A program made the translations under genes and the position numbers. From the NCBI RefSeq assembly GCF_000513195.1, contig NZ_CBVI010000133.1:1-41470 (forward strand): a stretch of DNA of 41,470 nt, read 5' to 3'. Of the stretch, positions 1 through 7,380 are shown piece by piece. The stretch's first letter is position 1, and every line of letters begins with the position of its first letter. The notes under the pieces were generated by a model. The model worked only from the letters and a program-made list of their open reading frames with translations. It had not been told where the DNA came from and ran no database searches. The stretch comes from Bacteroides timonensis. GTDB lineage: Bacteria > Bacteroidota > Bacteroidia > Bacteroidales > Bacteroidaceae.

Positions 1-1
1 T

Positions 2-133
2 GTAGGACTGGGCGACACCATGACGGGTGAGGATATACTGGAAGGTATCATGCGTATCACGGTGCTGGTGGCTATCAGCCGTCCGGCAGAATTCATTGAA
101 ATCACGTTCCAGCAGCAGATGCAGAAGAGCTGA
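2..133 (+). CDS. CIS tail sheath protein, C-terminal end (partial)
   Basis: The window opens inside a reading frame whose last 43 codons end at the TGA at 131-133. The peptide contains ITVLVAISRPAEFIEITFQQ, the typical C-terminal strand of phage and CIS contractile sheath proteins; this part of the sheath packs against the inner tube. The sheath contracts on firing and drives the inner tube into the target. Its position directly before two tube genes is the usual CIS order. Only the end is visible, so neither length nor paralogue number can be given. Confidence 0.8.
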   Translation, partial: VGLGDTMTGEDILEGIMRITVLVAISRPAEFIEITFQQQMQKS

Positions 134-177
134 GTTTAATCAAAATAGAAAAATAAACCATTTAAAATTTTAATATT

Positions 178-636
178 ATGGCAGACAATGGAGCAACTCA
201 GAGTGAAAGCACTCAGGCATGGCCGTTACCGAGTTTTTATTTTCAAGTATCAATCGGAGGTGACAATATGTCCTTCAGTGAAGTATCAGGTCTTGAATCT
301 GAATTTGAAGAAATAACCTATCGTGCCGGAGACAGTCCTATCTTCACCAAAATGAAAATGCCGGGACTGAGAAAAGCCGGTGATGTGACTTTGAAGAAAG
401 GCATATTCAAAGGAGATAAAAAATTGTGGGAATGGCTGAACAGCGTGAAATTGAATACCATCGAACGCAAGGTTATTACCATCAGTTTGTTGGATGAAAG
501 TAACAGTCCGGTGACAACCTGGGAAGTGGTGAACGCATGGCCGAAGAAAATTACTGTCGAGGGGTTCAAAGCGGATGGAAATACAGCAGCTATTGAAACC
601 TTGGTATTGGCGCATGAAGGAGTAAATGTGAAATAA
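178..636 (+). CDS. CIS inner tube protein 1 (gp19/Hcp-like)
   Basis: A 152-residue protein with the T4 gp19-type tail tube fold. It has an N-terminal PSFYFQVSIGG strand, a central KAGDVTLKKGIF strand and a WEVVNAWPKKITVEGFKADG segment ending in IETLVLAHEG. Such proteins form hexameric rings that stack into the tube inside the sheath. It lies 44 bp after the sheath gene and 15 bp before a paralogue. Base composition is visibly less GC-rich than the adaptor and spike genes downstream. The family call is firm; which tube segment it forms is not known. Confidence 0.9.
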   Translation: MADNGATQSESTQAWPLPSFYFQVSIGGDNMSFSEVSGLESEFEEITYRAGDSPIFTKMKMPGLRKAGDVTLKKGIFKGDKKLWEWLNSVKLNTIERKVITISLLDESNSPVTTWEVVNAWPKKITVEGFKADGNTAAIETLVLAHEGVNVK

Positions 637-651
637 GAAAAGGCTTGAGGT

Positions 652-1137
652 ATGGCTGGCAATACGACATCCGAATGGAATCCGCCTGTTGAGTTCTACT
701 TTTTGGTAGACTTTCAAACCATGAATGGTCGGAAATTCAAGGCTTCATTTCTCGAGATTAATGGCTTGGGATGGAATTTCTCTACAGAACAGAAAACGAC
801 AGATTCCAATGAGAAATTGCAGATGCCAACAGGACTGTCTTGTCCCAACCTCACTTTAAAACGACTTTTGCGACCATTAGATGAGGATTTTTCCACGTGG
901 CTTAATACCTGTTCAAAGATGATATTTCTTTCTGGAGGAAAAGGTGGTATAGCCAAAAACAAGGCATGCGATGTCGTTATAAAACTATTGGATAAAAATG
1001 GTCAACCATTGGCGGCATGGTCATGCAACCATGCTTATCCTATAAAGTATAGTATTAGCGGGTTTGATGCGGGTCGCAGTGGACTGGTCACAGAAACAAT
1101 AGAGTTGGTTTATAACCGATTGGAAAGAGTCAAATAG
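652..1137 (+). CDS. CIS inner tube protein 2 (gp19-like paralogue)
   Basis: A 161-residue second tube protein. The layout matches the gene before it: an N-terminal PPVEFYFLVDFQ strand, a LTLKRLLRPLDEDFSTWLN block corresponding to the KGIFKGD..LWEWLN block of tube 1, and a C-terminal AYPIKYSISGFDAG segment. CIS clusters often encode two or more gp19-type proteins: one forms the bulk tube and another the tube-baseplate junction (compare Afp1 and Afp5). The closeness to the LysM adaptor gene suggests the junction role, but that is inference. It lies 15 bp after tube 1, so the two are almost certainly co-transcribed. Confidence 0.85.
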   Translation: MAGNTTSEWNPPVEFYFLVDFQTMNGRKFKASFLEINGLGWNFSTEQKTTDSNEKLQMPTGLSCPNLTLKRLLRPLDEDFSTWLNTCSKMIFLSGGKGGIAKNKACDVVIKLLDKNGQPLAAWSCNHAYPIKYSISGFDAGRSGLVTETIELVYNRLERVK

Positions 1138-1146
1138 ACACGCCTT

Positions 1147-1332
1147 ATGCCAATAGTCATCAAAGAAATGCGCATCCGCACCGTGGTAGAGAAACGAATC
1201 GTCACGGAGACGGAAGTATCGGACGAAATCGTCCGGAAGATAGAAAGCCGCGTGCTGGACAGGCTGTCCGAGGAGAACATCGCCGGACAGCCTGCCGGAC
1301 GGCGGCAAACAAAGAGAAGAAACGAAAGATAA
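1147..1332 (+). CDS. Small DUF5908-type CIS protein
   Basis: A 61-residue, highly charged protein beginning MPIVIKEMRIRTVVEK. Short proteins of this kind (DUF5908) recur between tube and LysM adaptor genes in Bacteroidetes CIS clusters. There is no signal peptide or membrane segment. The N-terminus looks like one or two beta strands, followed by a short helix (SDEIVRKIESRVLDRLSEE) and a basic tail. A structural or assembly role near the tube-baseplate junction is inferred from context only. It starts 9 bp after tube 2 and ends 12 bp before the adaptor gene. Confidence 0.65.
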   Translation: MPIVIKEMRIRTVVEKRIVTETEVSDEIVRKIESRVLDRLSEENIAGQPAGRRQTKRRNER

Positions 1333-1344
1333 GACGGAAACGAT

Positions 1345-2007
1345 ATGGGAAAGATGAAGATAACGGCCTATACGGACGACAGTTTCAACAGCGTGTACAA
1401 GCCCGCTCTGGAGCTGCCCGTCAACCCTGAGAAGGTGAAGCTCGGCAAGGGCATCCGCTATGCGGAGGACAAGCAGCTGGGCAGCCTGAACGGGTCCAAC
1501 GTCTATGTGCGTTATCAGCCTGAAACGCTTCATTTCGAGTGCCTGCTCGACATGACCAACGCCATGGAGGACGACGACGAGAAGAAGCCCGTACACGACA
1601 CGGTGGACGAGATTGAGGCGAGGCTCTACGACTATAACACCGAGGGACACCGCCCGTCGTTCGTCAAAGTGGAATATGGCGACATCACCTTCTTCGGGCA
1701 GCTCAAGGCACTGGAAACGGAGTACACCCTGTTTGATATGGACGGAATGCCGCTGCGTGCCGAGCTGAAAGTGACACTGACAGGCTATTGCAGCCAGAAA
1801 GAAGAGAAGAAACACTTCTCCAAACGCTCGCCGGACGTGTCGCGGCTCGTCACACTGAAAGAGGGGCAGACACTTGCCGCACTCTGTTATGAAATATACG
1901 GCGATGCGCTCCTTGTGGGGCAGGTCGCAAGATTTAACAATTTGAACGGCTACAGAAACATACCCGCAGGAACGGAACTTCTGATGCCGATGCTGAAAAA
2001 AGAATAA
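1345..2007 (+). CDS. LysM-domain tube/baseplate adaptor (Afp7/gp53-like)
   Basis: A 220-residue protein in two parts. Residues about 1-150 form the CIS tube-initiator/adaptor domain with several beta strands. Residues about 170-218 (VTLKEGQTLAALCYEIYGD to IPAGTELLMP) are a LysM motif. In phage tails and eCIS particles such proteins sit between the first tube ring and the spike hub; the LysM part there is structural and need not bind peptidoglycan. The stop lies 4 bp before the spike start, consistent with translational coupling. The start is chosen at the first ATG after the short spacer. Confidence 0.85.
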   Translation: MGKMKITAYTDDSFNSVYKPALELPVNPEKVKLGKGIRYAEDKQLGSLNGSNVYVRYQPETLHFECLLDMTNAMEDDDEKKPVHDTVDEIEARLYDYNTEGHRPSFVKVEYGDITFFGQLKALETEYTLFDMDGMPLRAELKVTLTGYCSQKEEKKHFSKRSPDVSRLVTLKEGQTLAALCYEIYGDALLVGQVARFNNLNGYRNIPAGTELLMPMLKKE

Positions 2008-2011
2008 GACA

Positions 2012-3787
2012 ATGGCAGATTCGCCTTCCATATATAAAGACCGGGTATTGTCTTGCTCCGTTTATTGCAACGGCAGCAAGCTACCAGACACCTTCTCATT
2101 GGTGTCCGCCAAGGTGCGGCTCGAACTGAACCGCATTGGCAAGGCCACATTGAAGTTCAATGCGGGGAACATGGACAAACAGACCTTTGACGAGAGCGAT
2201 GACACGTTGTTCAAGCCGGGCAACAGCATCCGTCTGGATGCCGGAGGCATTGACAAGCAGGAAACGCTGTTCGAGGGCAGTATCATCGGGCTGCGCATCC
2301 TCACCGGCAAGGACCTGCGTTCCTACATGGTGGTGGAATGCCGTGACAACGCCTATCCCGCCACGCAGGGACGCAAGAACCGAATCTTCGAGAAGAAGAA
2401 GGACGACGACATCATCAAGGAAGTATTGTCAGGTTATGGCAGTGTGGACGTGGATGCCACGCCTTACCAGCACCCCACATTGGTGCAGTACTATTGCTCC
2501 GACTGGGACTTTGCCCTCTCTCGCACCGATGCCAACGGGCTGCTGGTGTTCACCGACGGCAGCAAGATAAAGGTGAAGAAGCCCGACGTAAGTGCCTCAC
2601 CTGTGCTGACGGTGACATTCGGCACGGACATCACCGCCTTCGACCTCGAACTCTCGTCGGACGACCAGTTCACGCAATACGAAGCCGTGTCATGGAGTCC
2701 CAAGGAGCAGAAGGCCGTAAAGGTCACCGCCTCCGCCCCCACACTGAACAAGCAGGGCGACCTGCAGCCCAAGAACCTCGCCTCCGGCGACAGCCTGCTG
2801 CTACAGACCGATGCCCCCACGGACGAAAAAGCCCTGAAACAATGGGCGGACGGCATGGCGCTGAAAGCCGGACTGGCACGCTATCAAGGCTCCGTCAGCT
2901 TCTACGGCTCGGCAAGAGTGAAGCCAGGCTGCATCATCGAGCTGAAAGGACTGGGCAAGCGGTTCAACGGCAACCTGTTCGTAGGCTCGGTGACGCATAG
3001 CCTGTCGGAAAACGAGTGGATCACCGAAGCCGGCGCAGGCATTTCCCCTCAAAGCATCACTGACGAACCCGATGTGACTTCCCCTTCCGCCTCCGGCTTT
3101 CTGCCCGGCCTGCAGGGACTCCATGCGGCAGTGGTGAAGAAACTGGACGGCGACCCGCTGAAAGAGCAGCGAATACAGGTGGAACTGCCGTGGATGGACA
3201 GCAAGAGCAGACTGCTTTGGGCACGCCTCTCCACCATGTACGCCACCGGCGGCATGGGTTCGTTCTTCCTGCCCGAACCGGGCGATGAAGTATTGGTGGG
3301 CTTCATGAACCAGGACCCTGCCCACCCGGTAATTCTCGGCTCACTCTATGGCGAGAAGCACAAGCCGCCCTACGAATACGAAGCGAAGAACAACAAGAAA
3401 GCCCTCGTCACCCGCGAAAAGATGCGTATCGAGTTCGACGAGGAAAAGAAGATAATCACGGTGGCCACCCCCGGAAAGAACACGGTGGAACTGAGCGACG
3501 ACGGCAAGCACATCAAGCTGACCGACCCGAACAAGAACGAAATCACGATGGACAAGGACGGCATCACGCTCTCGTCCGCCAAAGATATCACGCTGAAAGC
3601 CAAAGGAAACATCAAGCTGGATGCCACCATGAAACTCAGCGGCACCGCCAAGCAGGACGTCAGTCTGGAAGGGCTGAACGTGAAAGTGCAGGCGAAAGTA
3701 GGCGCAACGGTCAAGGGCAACGCCACAGCGGAACTCTCGGCAAGCGGCCAGACCACCGTAAAGGGTGCAATGGTCATGATTAACTAA
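2012..3787 (+). CDS. VgrG-like spike protein (Afp8/gp27-gp5-like)
   Basis: A 591-residue trimeric spike hub. Residues about 1-350 match the gp27-like hub domains. Residues about 374-448 form the gp5-type OB fold, with QVELPWMDSKSRLLWARLST and EPGDEVLVGFMNQDPAHPVILGS split by a short loop. Residues about 455-591 are a repetitive beta-prism (for example ITLKAKGNIKLDATMKLSG) that makes the needle. There is no C-terminal enzymatic extension, so it looks purely structural. It is followed by the PAAR gene that would cap its tip. GC-rich composition resembles the downstream structural genes. Confidence 0.92.
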   Translation: MADSPSIYKDRVLSCSVYCNGSKLPDTFSLVSAKVRLELNRIGKATLKFNAGNMDKQTFDESDDTLFKPGNSIRLDAGGIDKQETLFEGSIIGLRILTGKDLRSYMVVECRDNAYPATQGRKNRIFEKKKDDDIIKEVLSGYGSVDVDATPYQHPTLVQYYCSDWDFALSRTDANGLLVFTDGSKIKVKKPDVSASPVLTVTFGTDITAFDLELSSDDQFTQYEAVSWSPKEQKAVKVTASAPTLNKQGDLQPKNLASGDSLLLQTDAPTDEKALKQWADGMALKAGLARYQGSVSFYGSARVKPGCIIELKGLGKRFNGNLFVGSVTHSLSENEWITEAGAGISPQSITDEPDVTSPSASGFLPGLQGLHAAVVKKLDGDPLKEQRIQVELPWMDSKSRLLWARLSTMYATGGMGSFFLPEPGDEVLVGFMNQDPAHPVILGSLYGEKHKPPYEYEAKNNKKALVTREKMRIEFDEEKKIITVATPGKNTVELSDDGKHIKLTDPNKNEITMDKDGITLSSAKDITLKAKGNIKLDATMKLSGTAKQDVSLEGLNVKVQAKVGATVKGNATAELSASGQTTVKGAMVMIN

Positions 3788-3860
3788 TTGACAATTGATA
3801 ATGGACAATTGACAATGAAGAGCAACGAACTTTTAATTTTTAATTTTTAATTTAAGAATT
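3786..3860. repeat. AT-rich short-repeat spacer between spike and PAAR genes
   Basis: This 73-bp spacer is the only sizeable gap among the first structural genes. It carries two copies of ACAATTGA (3791-3798 and 3805-3812), then a roughly 8-bp tandem TTTTTAAT-type run at about 3831-3854. No terminator or promoter is evident. It resembles the AATTGACAATTG-type intergenic filler common in Bacteroidetes genomes and may mark an old junction. Confidence 0.45.
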
Positions 3861-4163
3861 ATGCCTCCAGCAGCAAGAATAACCGATATGCACACCTGCC
3901 CCATGCAGACCCCGGCGTTTCCCTCGCCGATACCCCATGTGGGCGGCCCGATAACCGGACCGTGTGTGCCGAATGTATTGATAGGGAAACAACCGGCAGC
4001 CGTCGTAGGCGACATGTGCGTCTGCGTCGGTCCGCCGGATAGCATCATAAAAGGCTCGTCCACCGTAATGATAGGTGGCAGGCCGGCAGCCCGTATGGGC
4101 GACAGCACCGCGCATGGCGGGACAATAGTGGCGGGATGCCCCACGGTAATGATAGGAGGATAA
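3861..4163 (+). CDS. PAAR-domain spike tip protein
   Basis: A 100-residue, single-domain PAAR protein. It starts MPPAARITDMHTCPM and has the repeated PAAR elements PAAVVGDMCVCVGPPDSI, GRPAARMGDSTAHGG and a closing CPTVMIGG. PAAR proteins form a zinc-stabilised conical tip on the VgrG-type spike and sharpen it for membrane penetration. Conserved His and Cys residues that could hold the metal are present. No effector extension is attached. The gene ends 5 bp before the gp25 start, and its last codons contain the gp25 ribosome binding site. Confidence 0.93.
   Translation: MPPAARITDMHTCPMQTPAFPSPIPHVGGPITGPCVPNVLIGKQPAAVVGDMCVCVGPPDSIIKGSSTVMIGGRPAARMGDSTAHGGTIVAGCPTVMIGG
4154..4160 (+). promoter_or_regulatory. 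Strong Shine-Dalgarno for the gp25 gene
   Basis: AGGAGGA at 4154-4160 ends 8 nt before the ATG at 4169. Such a good Shine-Dalgarno is unusual in Bacteroidetes. It decides the start at 4169 over the upstream in-frame ATG at 4136, which lies inside the PAAR gene. Confidence 0.6.
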
Positions 4164-4168
4164 ACGAT

Positions 4169-4588
4169 ATGAGCGAAAAGAATACTTTCATGGACAACAA
4201 CGCCTTCCTGGGCAGGGGCTGGAACTTTCCGCCCACCCTTACGGAAGACGGAGTGGCGATGGCGGCCTACGAGGAGGACATCGAGCAAAGCCTGCACGTG
4301 CTGTTCAGCACCTCGCCCGGTGAACGGGTGAACCGTTTCGACTATGGCTGCCCCCTGCGCCGCTACGCCTTTGAGCCGATGGATACGGGAACAGTGGTGA
4401 GGATGCGCAACGACATTGCGCGTGCGGTGACGCTCTTCGAGCCGCGCATCACGCTGGAGGACGTTTCCTTTGAGGAACACGCGGAGGAAGGCTTGCTGCT
4501 GATAAAGCTGACATATACCATTGTCCGCACCAACAACCGCAACAACATGGTCTATCCGTTTTACTTGAACGAAGGAACAAATGTATAA
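4169..4588 (+). CDS. gp25/GPW-family baseplate wedge protein (Afp9-like)
   Basis: A 139-residue protein of the gp25/GPW family. It has the usual core: EDIEQSLHVLFSTSPGERV, then FDYGCPLRRYAFEPMD and a C-terminal ITLEDVSF..LLIKLTYTIV segment. gp25 proteins join the baseplate wedge to the first sheath ring and trigger sheath contraction. The start at 4169 is preferred because of the AGGAGGA just upstream and because it removes an N-terminal overlap with PAAR. It is the last structural gene before the cargo segment. Confidence 0.9.
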   Translation: MSEKNTFMDNNAFLGRGWNFPPTLTEDGVAMAAYEEDIEQSLHVLFSTSPGERVNRFDYGCPLRRYAFEPMDTGTVVRMRNDIARAVTLFEPRITLEDVSFEEHAEEGLLLIKLTYTIVRTNNRNNMVYPFYLNEGTNV

Positions 4589-4616
4589 TAATATTAATAC
4601 TTAAAATATTACGTCT

Positions 4617-4960
4617 ATGCCATTCTGGAAAAAGTCTTATCAGCAGACAGAAGCAAGGAGGGGACTATCTCCAAGCCATCGTATAGGGCAAACCTTTGGA
4701 AACGGAAATCATCGCCCGAGACCTGTCGAAGATTTCCACCGTATCAAGCTCCGATGTTCAAGCCGTCTTGGACGACATCTCCGGTGTGATGCACAGCCAT
4801 ATGGCGCAAGGCAGAGCGACAATCTGGAGTGGATAGAGCTATTATCAGAAGCGAAGGACGACAACTCAGCGCAGGATGAGGAAGATGACCAAAGCGAGCA
4901 TCCGCTGGTGTAAAATTACATTAGAGGTGGTCGTCCCGCGAGCGTGGTGGTCGTTTTTCA
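4617..4960 (+). pseudogene. Degraded HU-like (viral histone-like) DNA-binding protein gene
   Basis: The frame opening at 4617 gives MPFWKK and then unrelated sequence. The +1 frame gives an HU-type pattern: a YLQAIV strand, an in-frame TAG, GKPLETEIIARDLSKIS, SSSDVQAVLDDISGVMHSH, then WSG, another stop, SYYQ, and ASIRWCKITL as the final strand. That is the order of a Bacteroidetes HU-like domain (helix, helix, beta arm). One frameshift and two stop codons mean no intact product. Its position at the edge of the cargo segment suggests a relic of an earlier insertion. Confidence 0.5.
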
Positions 4961-4994
4961 GGGAAAAAAGAATAAGAAATAACTTAAAAATAAG

Positions 4995-5474
4995 ATGGAT
5001 ATGTACGCAATAAGACAAAATAAAGTATTTCCATATAGGGTGATAGAAAAAAAAATTGTAAAGCAAACATTAACAGGTAATAATTTCAATAAAATAACGA
5101 CTTGTTTGAGTGGTAATAAAAATGTAACAATGTTTAATAAGAAGAATACTTTATTACTAAAAAATTGCAGCAATACTTCCTCGCATTTGATCCAAAGGAA
5201 GATTATTTTATTACATGCAAATCCAAGCGTTGTAGTCGAAAGAAATTTTCAAATATTATTAACGCTTATCAATCAATATAACAATGATGAAAGCAAAGTG
5301 TTCTTGTTGAAAAAAATCAAAACAGCAATGTCGAATTTTAGTAAACACAAATATTTTTATGATAATATGAATGAGCAAATTGATGCCGAAATGTACATGA
5401 AAAAAAATATGTTTATTTTAATCAATATGAATATAACCAAGTTGGAAGTGGAGCTTGCTATGGGTTATCTTTAG
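4995..5474 (+). CDS. N-terminal part of split C58 (YopT-like) protease / putative CIS effector
   Basis: This AT-rich frame encodes 159 residues. Residues 1-137 form a helix-rich, lysine- and asparagine-rich region with no recognised domain, signal peptide or membrane segment. After the A8 run at 5400-5407 the frame reads about 20 apparently meaningless residues and stops at 5472. A -1 move at the A_AAA_AAT heptamer (5402-5408), or one extra A in the DNA, joins it to the frame holding the protease motifs and gives about 373 residues. No promoter or good ribosome binding site is seen. It may be a pseudogene, a phase-variable gene, a frameshift-expressed gene, or affected by a sequencing error. 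Confidence 0.6.
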   Translation: MDMYAIRQNKVFPYRVIEKKIVKQTLTGNNFNKITTCLSGNKNVTMFNKKNTLLLKNCSNTSSHLIQRKIILLHANPSVVVERNFQILLTLINQYNNDESKVFLLKKIKTAMSNFSKHKYFYDNMNEQIDAEMYMKKNMFILINMNITKLEVELAMGYL

Positions 5475-6115
5475 CTTGGCTAAGAAACATTTCTATGAGC
5501 GAATCATTTTTTCTTAATATAAATAGAGATATTTTTTTAAATGAAGGTATTTATTTACAATCAGAATATATAGTAAATAACAGTGGACGTGGACCGATAT
5601 TTGAATATACAATTTCTAAAATAGTCGAACTGAATAAGACATTGGACACTACAAAAAAAGGAGATAAGGCTACCCCCGTCAAATCTAGACTAAGTAATAA
5701 TGATCTATACGAGAAACAACTTCTTTATAATGCACGCTTATATAAGCAAATGGATATGTTTAATAATAAAAATAGTAACTTGAGAAGGAAAGGGGGAAGT
5801 GAATTAAATGATTTGAATGTAAATAATCCAAAAGAAACTCTTAATAATATAGAAACAATGTTGGGTAATATACGCGGATTTAATGTAAATTTATTAATAA
5901 TCGTTTTGGAAGGTGTGGATGGAGGGCATGTAATTGCTGTAAAGATGTCAAAAAATAGCATAATCTATTTTGATCCAGATGTCGGACAGTATAGTTCTTC
6001 TGATCTTAAGGCTCTAATGACAGCAATAGAATATATAAATTCTCTATTAAAATTGCATTTTATTAGTTTTGAATTTTTTACTATCGATCCGTCCGTCAAG
6101 GCGGATATGCCATAG
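5402..6115 (+). CDS. Catalytic part of C58 (YopT/AvrPphB-like) cysteine protease, putative CIS payload
   Basis: Read from the A8 run, this frame gives GSGACYGLSLAWL (Cys codon 5456-5458), GGHVIAVKM (His codon 5927-5929) and IYFDPDVGQY (Asp codon 5972-5974). These match the Cys-His-Asp triad motifs of clan CA family C58: G-x-C-x-G-L-S-x-x-W, H-x-I-A and F-D-P-x-x-G. YopT and AvrPphB are injected effectors that cleave host proteins. The His-Asp spacing is 15 residues, as in AvrPphB. From the first ATG after the shift (5495) only 206 residues remain and the Cys is lost, so a working enzyme must include sequence from the upstream frame. The low GC content contrasts sharply with the CIS genes. The target is unknown. 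Confidence 0.7.
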   Translation, partial: KKYVYFNQYEYNQVGSGACYGLSLAWLRNISMSESFFLNINRDIFLNEGIYLQSEYIVNNSGRGPIFEYTISKIVELNKTLDTTKKGDKATPVKSRLSNNDLYEKQLLYNARLYKQMDMFNNKNSNLRRKGGSELNDLNVNNPKETLNNIETMLGNIRGFNVNLLIIVLEGVDGGHVIAVKMSKNSIIYFDPDVGQYSSSDLKALMTAIEYINSLLKLHFISFEFFTIDPSVKADMP

Positions 6116-6187
6116 TATAAGGATTTGTAATCTGCAATATCTTAATCCATATTATTTATCGGATTGAAAATCTTAACACTCGATACA

Positions 6188-6206
6188 ATCGGATTACGAA
6201 TCCGAT
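6188..6206. repeat. Inverted repeat ATCGGATT-ACG-AATCCGAT
   Basis: A perfect 8-bp palindrome arm pair with a 3-nt spacer lies in the gene-free stretch 6116-6407. A related CGGATT occurs about 25 bp upstream. It is not followed by a T run, so a terminator is unlikely; an operator or element end is possible. The rest of this stretch holds the boxA-like motif and the promoter listed separately. Confidence 0.4.
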
Positions 6207-6230
6207 AGAATGAATTAACTGGAAAAAGAA

Positions 6231-6248
6231 CGCTCTTTGACATATTGG
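6231..6248 (+). promoter_or_regulatory. boxA-like motif CGCTCTTTGACATATTGG
   Basis: This matches the E. coli boxA core (TGCTCTTTAACA) closely. It also resembles the TTCTTTGACATATTGG motif that I recall from Bacteroidetes rRNA leaders. boxA RNA is bound by NusB-NusE and makes RNA polymerase resistant to termination. It lies upstream of the DUF1016 remnant and of the terminator at 7329-7380, so a role in reading through into the second half of the CIS operon is conceivable. It may simply be a leader relic. Confidence 0.35.
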
Positions 6249-6355
6249 GAAAAAGGAATAATGGTAAGATAAAACAATAACTATGTGAATGATTATTTGG
6301 CGAAAAAGGCCAATAGCCGTATCTTTACACCGACAGAACCCACCGCGCTTCTTGC

Positions 6356-6387
6356 TTTGTATAGCGTACCAAGGTGGCATAGATTTG
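6356..6387 (+). promoter_or_regulatory. Bacteroidetes-type promoter of the DUF1016 remnant
   Basis: TTTG at 6356-6359 (-33 element) is followed after 20 bp by TAGATTTG at 6380-6387, a full match to the TAnnTTTG -7 consensus. The predicted transcript starts about 15 nt before the ATG at 6408. The spacing fits known Bacteroides sigma-ABfr promoters. Confidence 0.55.
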
Positions 6388-6407
6388 CAAAATTTAGACA
6401 GAGAATA

Positions 6408-7290
6408 ATGGCTGATAAAAACAATATCATATCAAACGGTTTCGTCAATGATGTCAGATCCATCATAGAACGTGGCAGGCAGCAGGCATACGCAGCAGCA
6501 GGACAAGTAGCTATCATGACTTACTGGAATGTAGGACGGCGTATTGTGGAAGAGGAACAACATGGAGAGGCGCGGGCTGCATACGGTACACAACTTATCA
6601 AGAACTTGTCAGCAGAATTGATACCTGCCTATGGTAACAATTACGGTAAACGCAACTTGGACTACTACCGGAAGTTTTATCTTTCTTTCCCGGATGTAGA
6701 GATTGTGAACACGCGTGTTCACAATCTGAACTGGTCGCACATCCGTCGTTTGCTGTCAGTGAGCAGTCCGCAGGCCCGCCTTTGGTATCTGGAAACTGCG
6801 GACAGGGATATGTGGAGCGTGCGTGCGTTTGACCGAAACATTTCGACGCAATATTACGAGCGACGGGTAGCTGCCGCCCGTGAAAACCCGTCCAATCTGC
6901 CAAAACCGGTAGACGAGAAAGATCCTATGGAATACATCAAGAATCCTACGCTGGCTGAGTTTATGGGATTCAGGCGAGATGAAAAGGTTCGTTATTTTTG
7001 AGTTGAAGACCAGAAGGCTGTTGCATCAGGATATTGGTCAGTTGGATATGTATGTACGTATGTACGATGACCTTATAAAGGGCAACGATGATTTACCCAC
7101 CATCTGAGTGCTGCTTTGTACGGATACCGATAGCACCATTGCCCGATACTCTGTACTTCATAACAGCGAACAACTCTTTGCCGCCAAATACATGACTTAT
7201 ATGCCGACGGAAGAAGAGTTGCGCCGGGAAATAGAGCAACAAAAACGTTTTTTCTTGGAACAGTATGAAAAGACGGACGGTGAAAGTTAA
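6408..7290 (+). pseudogene. DUF1016 (YhcG-like PD-(D/E)XK nuclease) gene, decayed
   Basis: The first frame (6408-7001, 197 residues) is the DUF1016 N-terminal domain, including TYWNVGRRIVEEEQHGEARA and WSHIRRLLSV. Just after FMGFRRDEK the sequence jumps, in another frame, to FELKTRRLLHQDIGQLDMYV, the last part of the nuclease core. It then hits a TGA at 7106-7108 and continues from 7109 as LLCTDTDSTIARYSVL to the stop at 7288-7290. The segment normally lying between, with the catalytic Asp of the PD-(D/E)XK fold, is missing. An internal deletion with frameshift plus a nonsense codon make it inactive as a nuclease. The ancestral family includes putative restriction and defence-island nucleases. 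It has its own promoter and terminator, so it entered as an independent unit. Confidence 0.75.
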
Positions 7291-7328
7291 CCGGAGCTAA
7301 CTACAAGTCTTGCTTCATCCCCATTATT

Positions 7329-7380
7329 CCGCCTTGTCCCGTAACAACAAAACGTTACGGAGCAAGGCGGTTTCTTTTTC
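7329..7380 (+). terminator. Intrinsic terminator after the cargo segment
   Basis: CCGCCTTG with CCCGTAAC (7329-7344) pairs with GTTACGG and CAAGGCGG (7354-7370) around a short loop, followed by TTTCTTTTT. It is a long, GC-rich stem and T tract and should stop transcription strongly. It lies 54 bp before the baseplate J gene, inside what is otherwise one CIS operon. Confidence 0.75.

Noticed and set aside
1021..2031. 336-codon minus-strand open frame opposite tube 2, DUF5908 and LysM genes
   Set aside because: It spans three convincing plus-strand genes and their spacers, and its protein has no recognisable features.
4136..4168. Upstream ATG for the gp25 gene
   Set aside because: It lies within the PAAR gene, whereas the ATG at 4169 has a strong Shine-Dalgarno and gives the usual family N-terminus.
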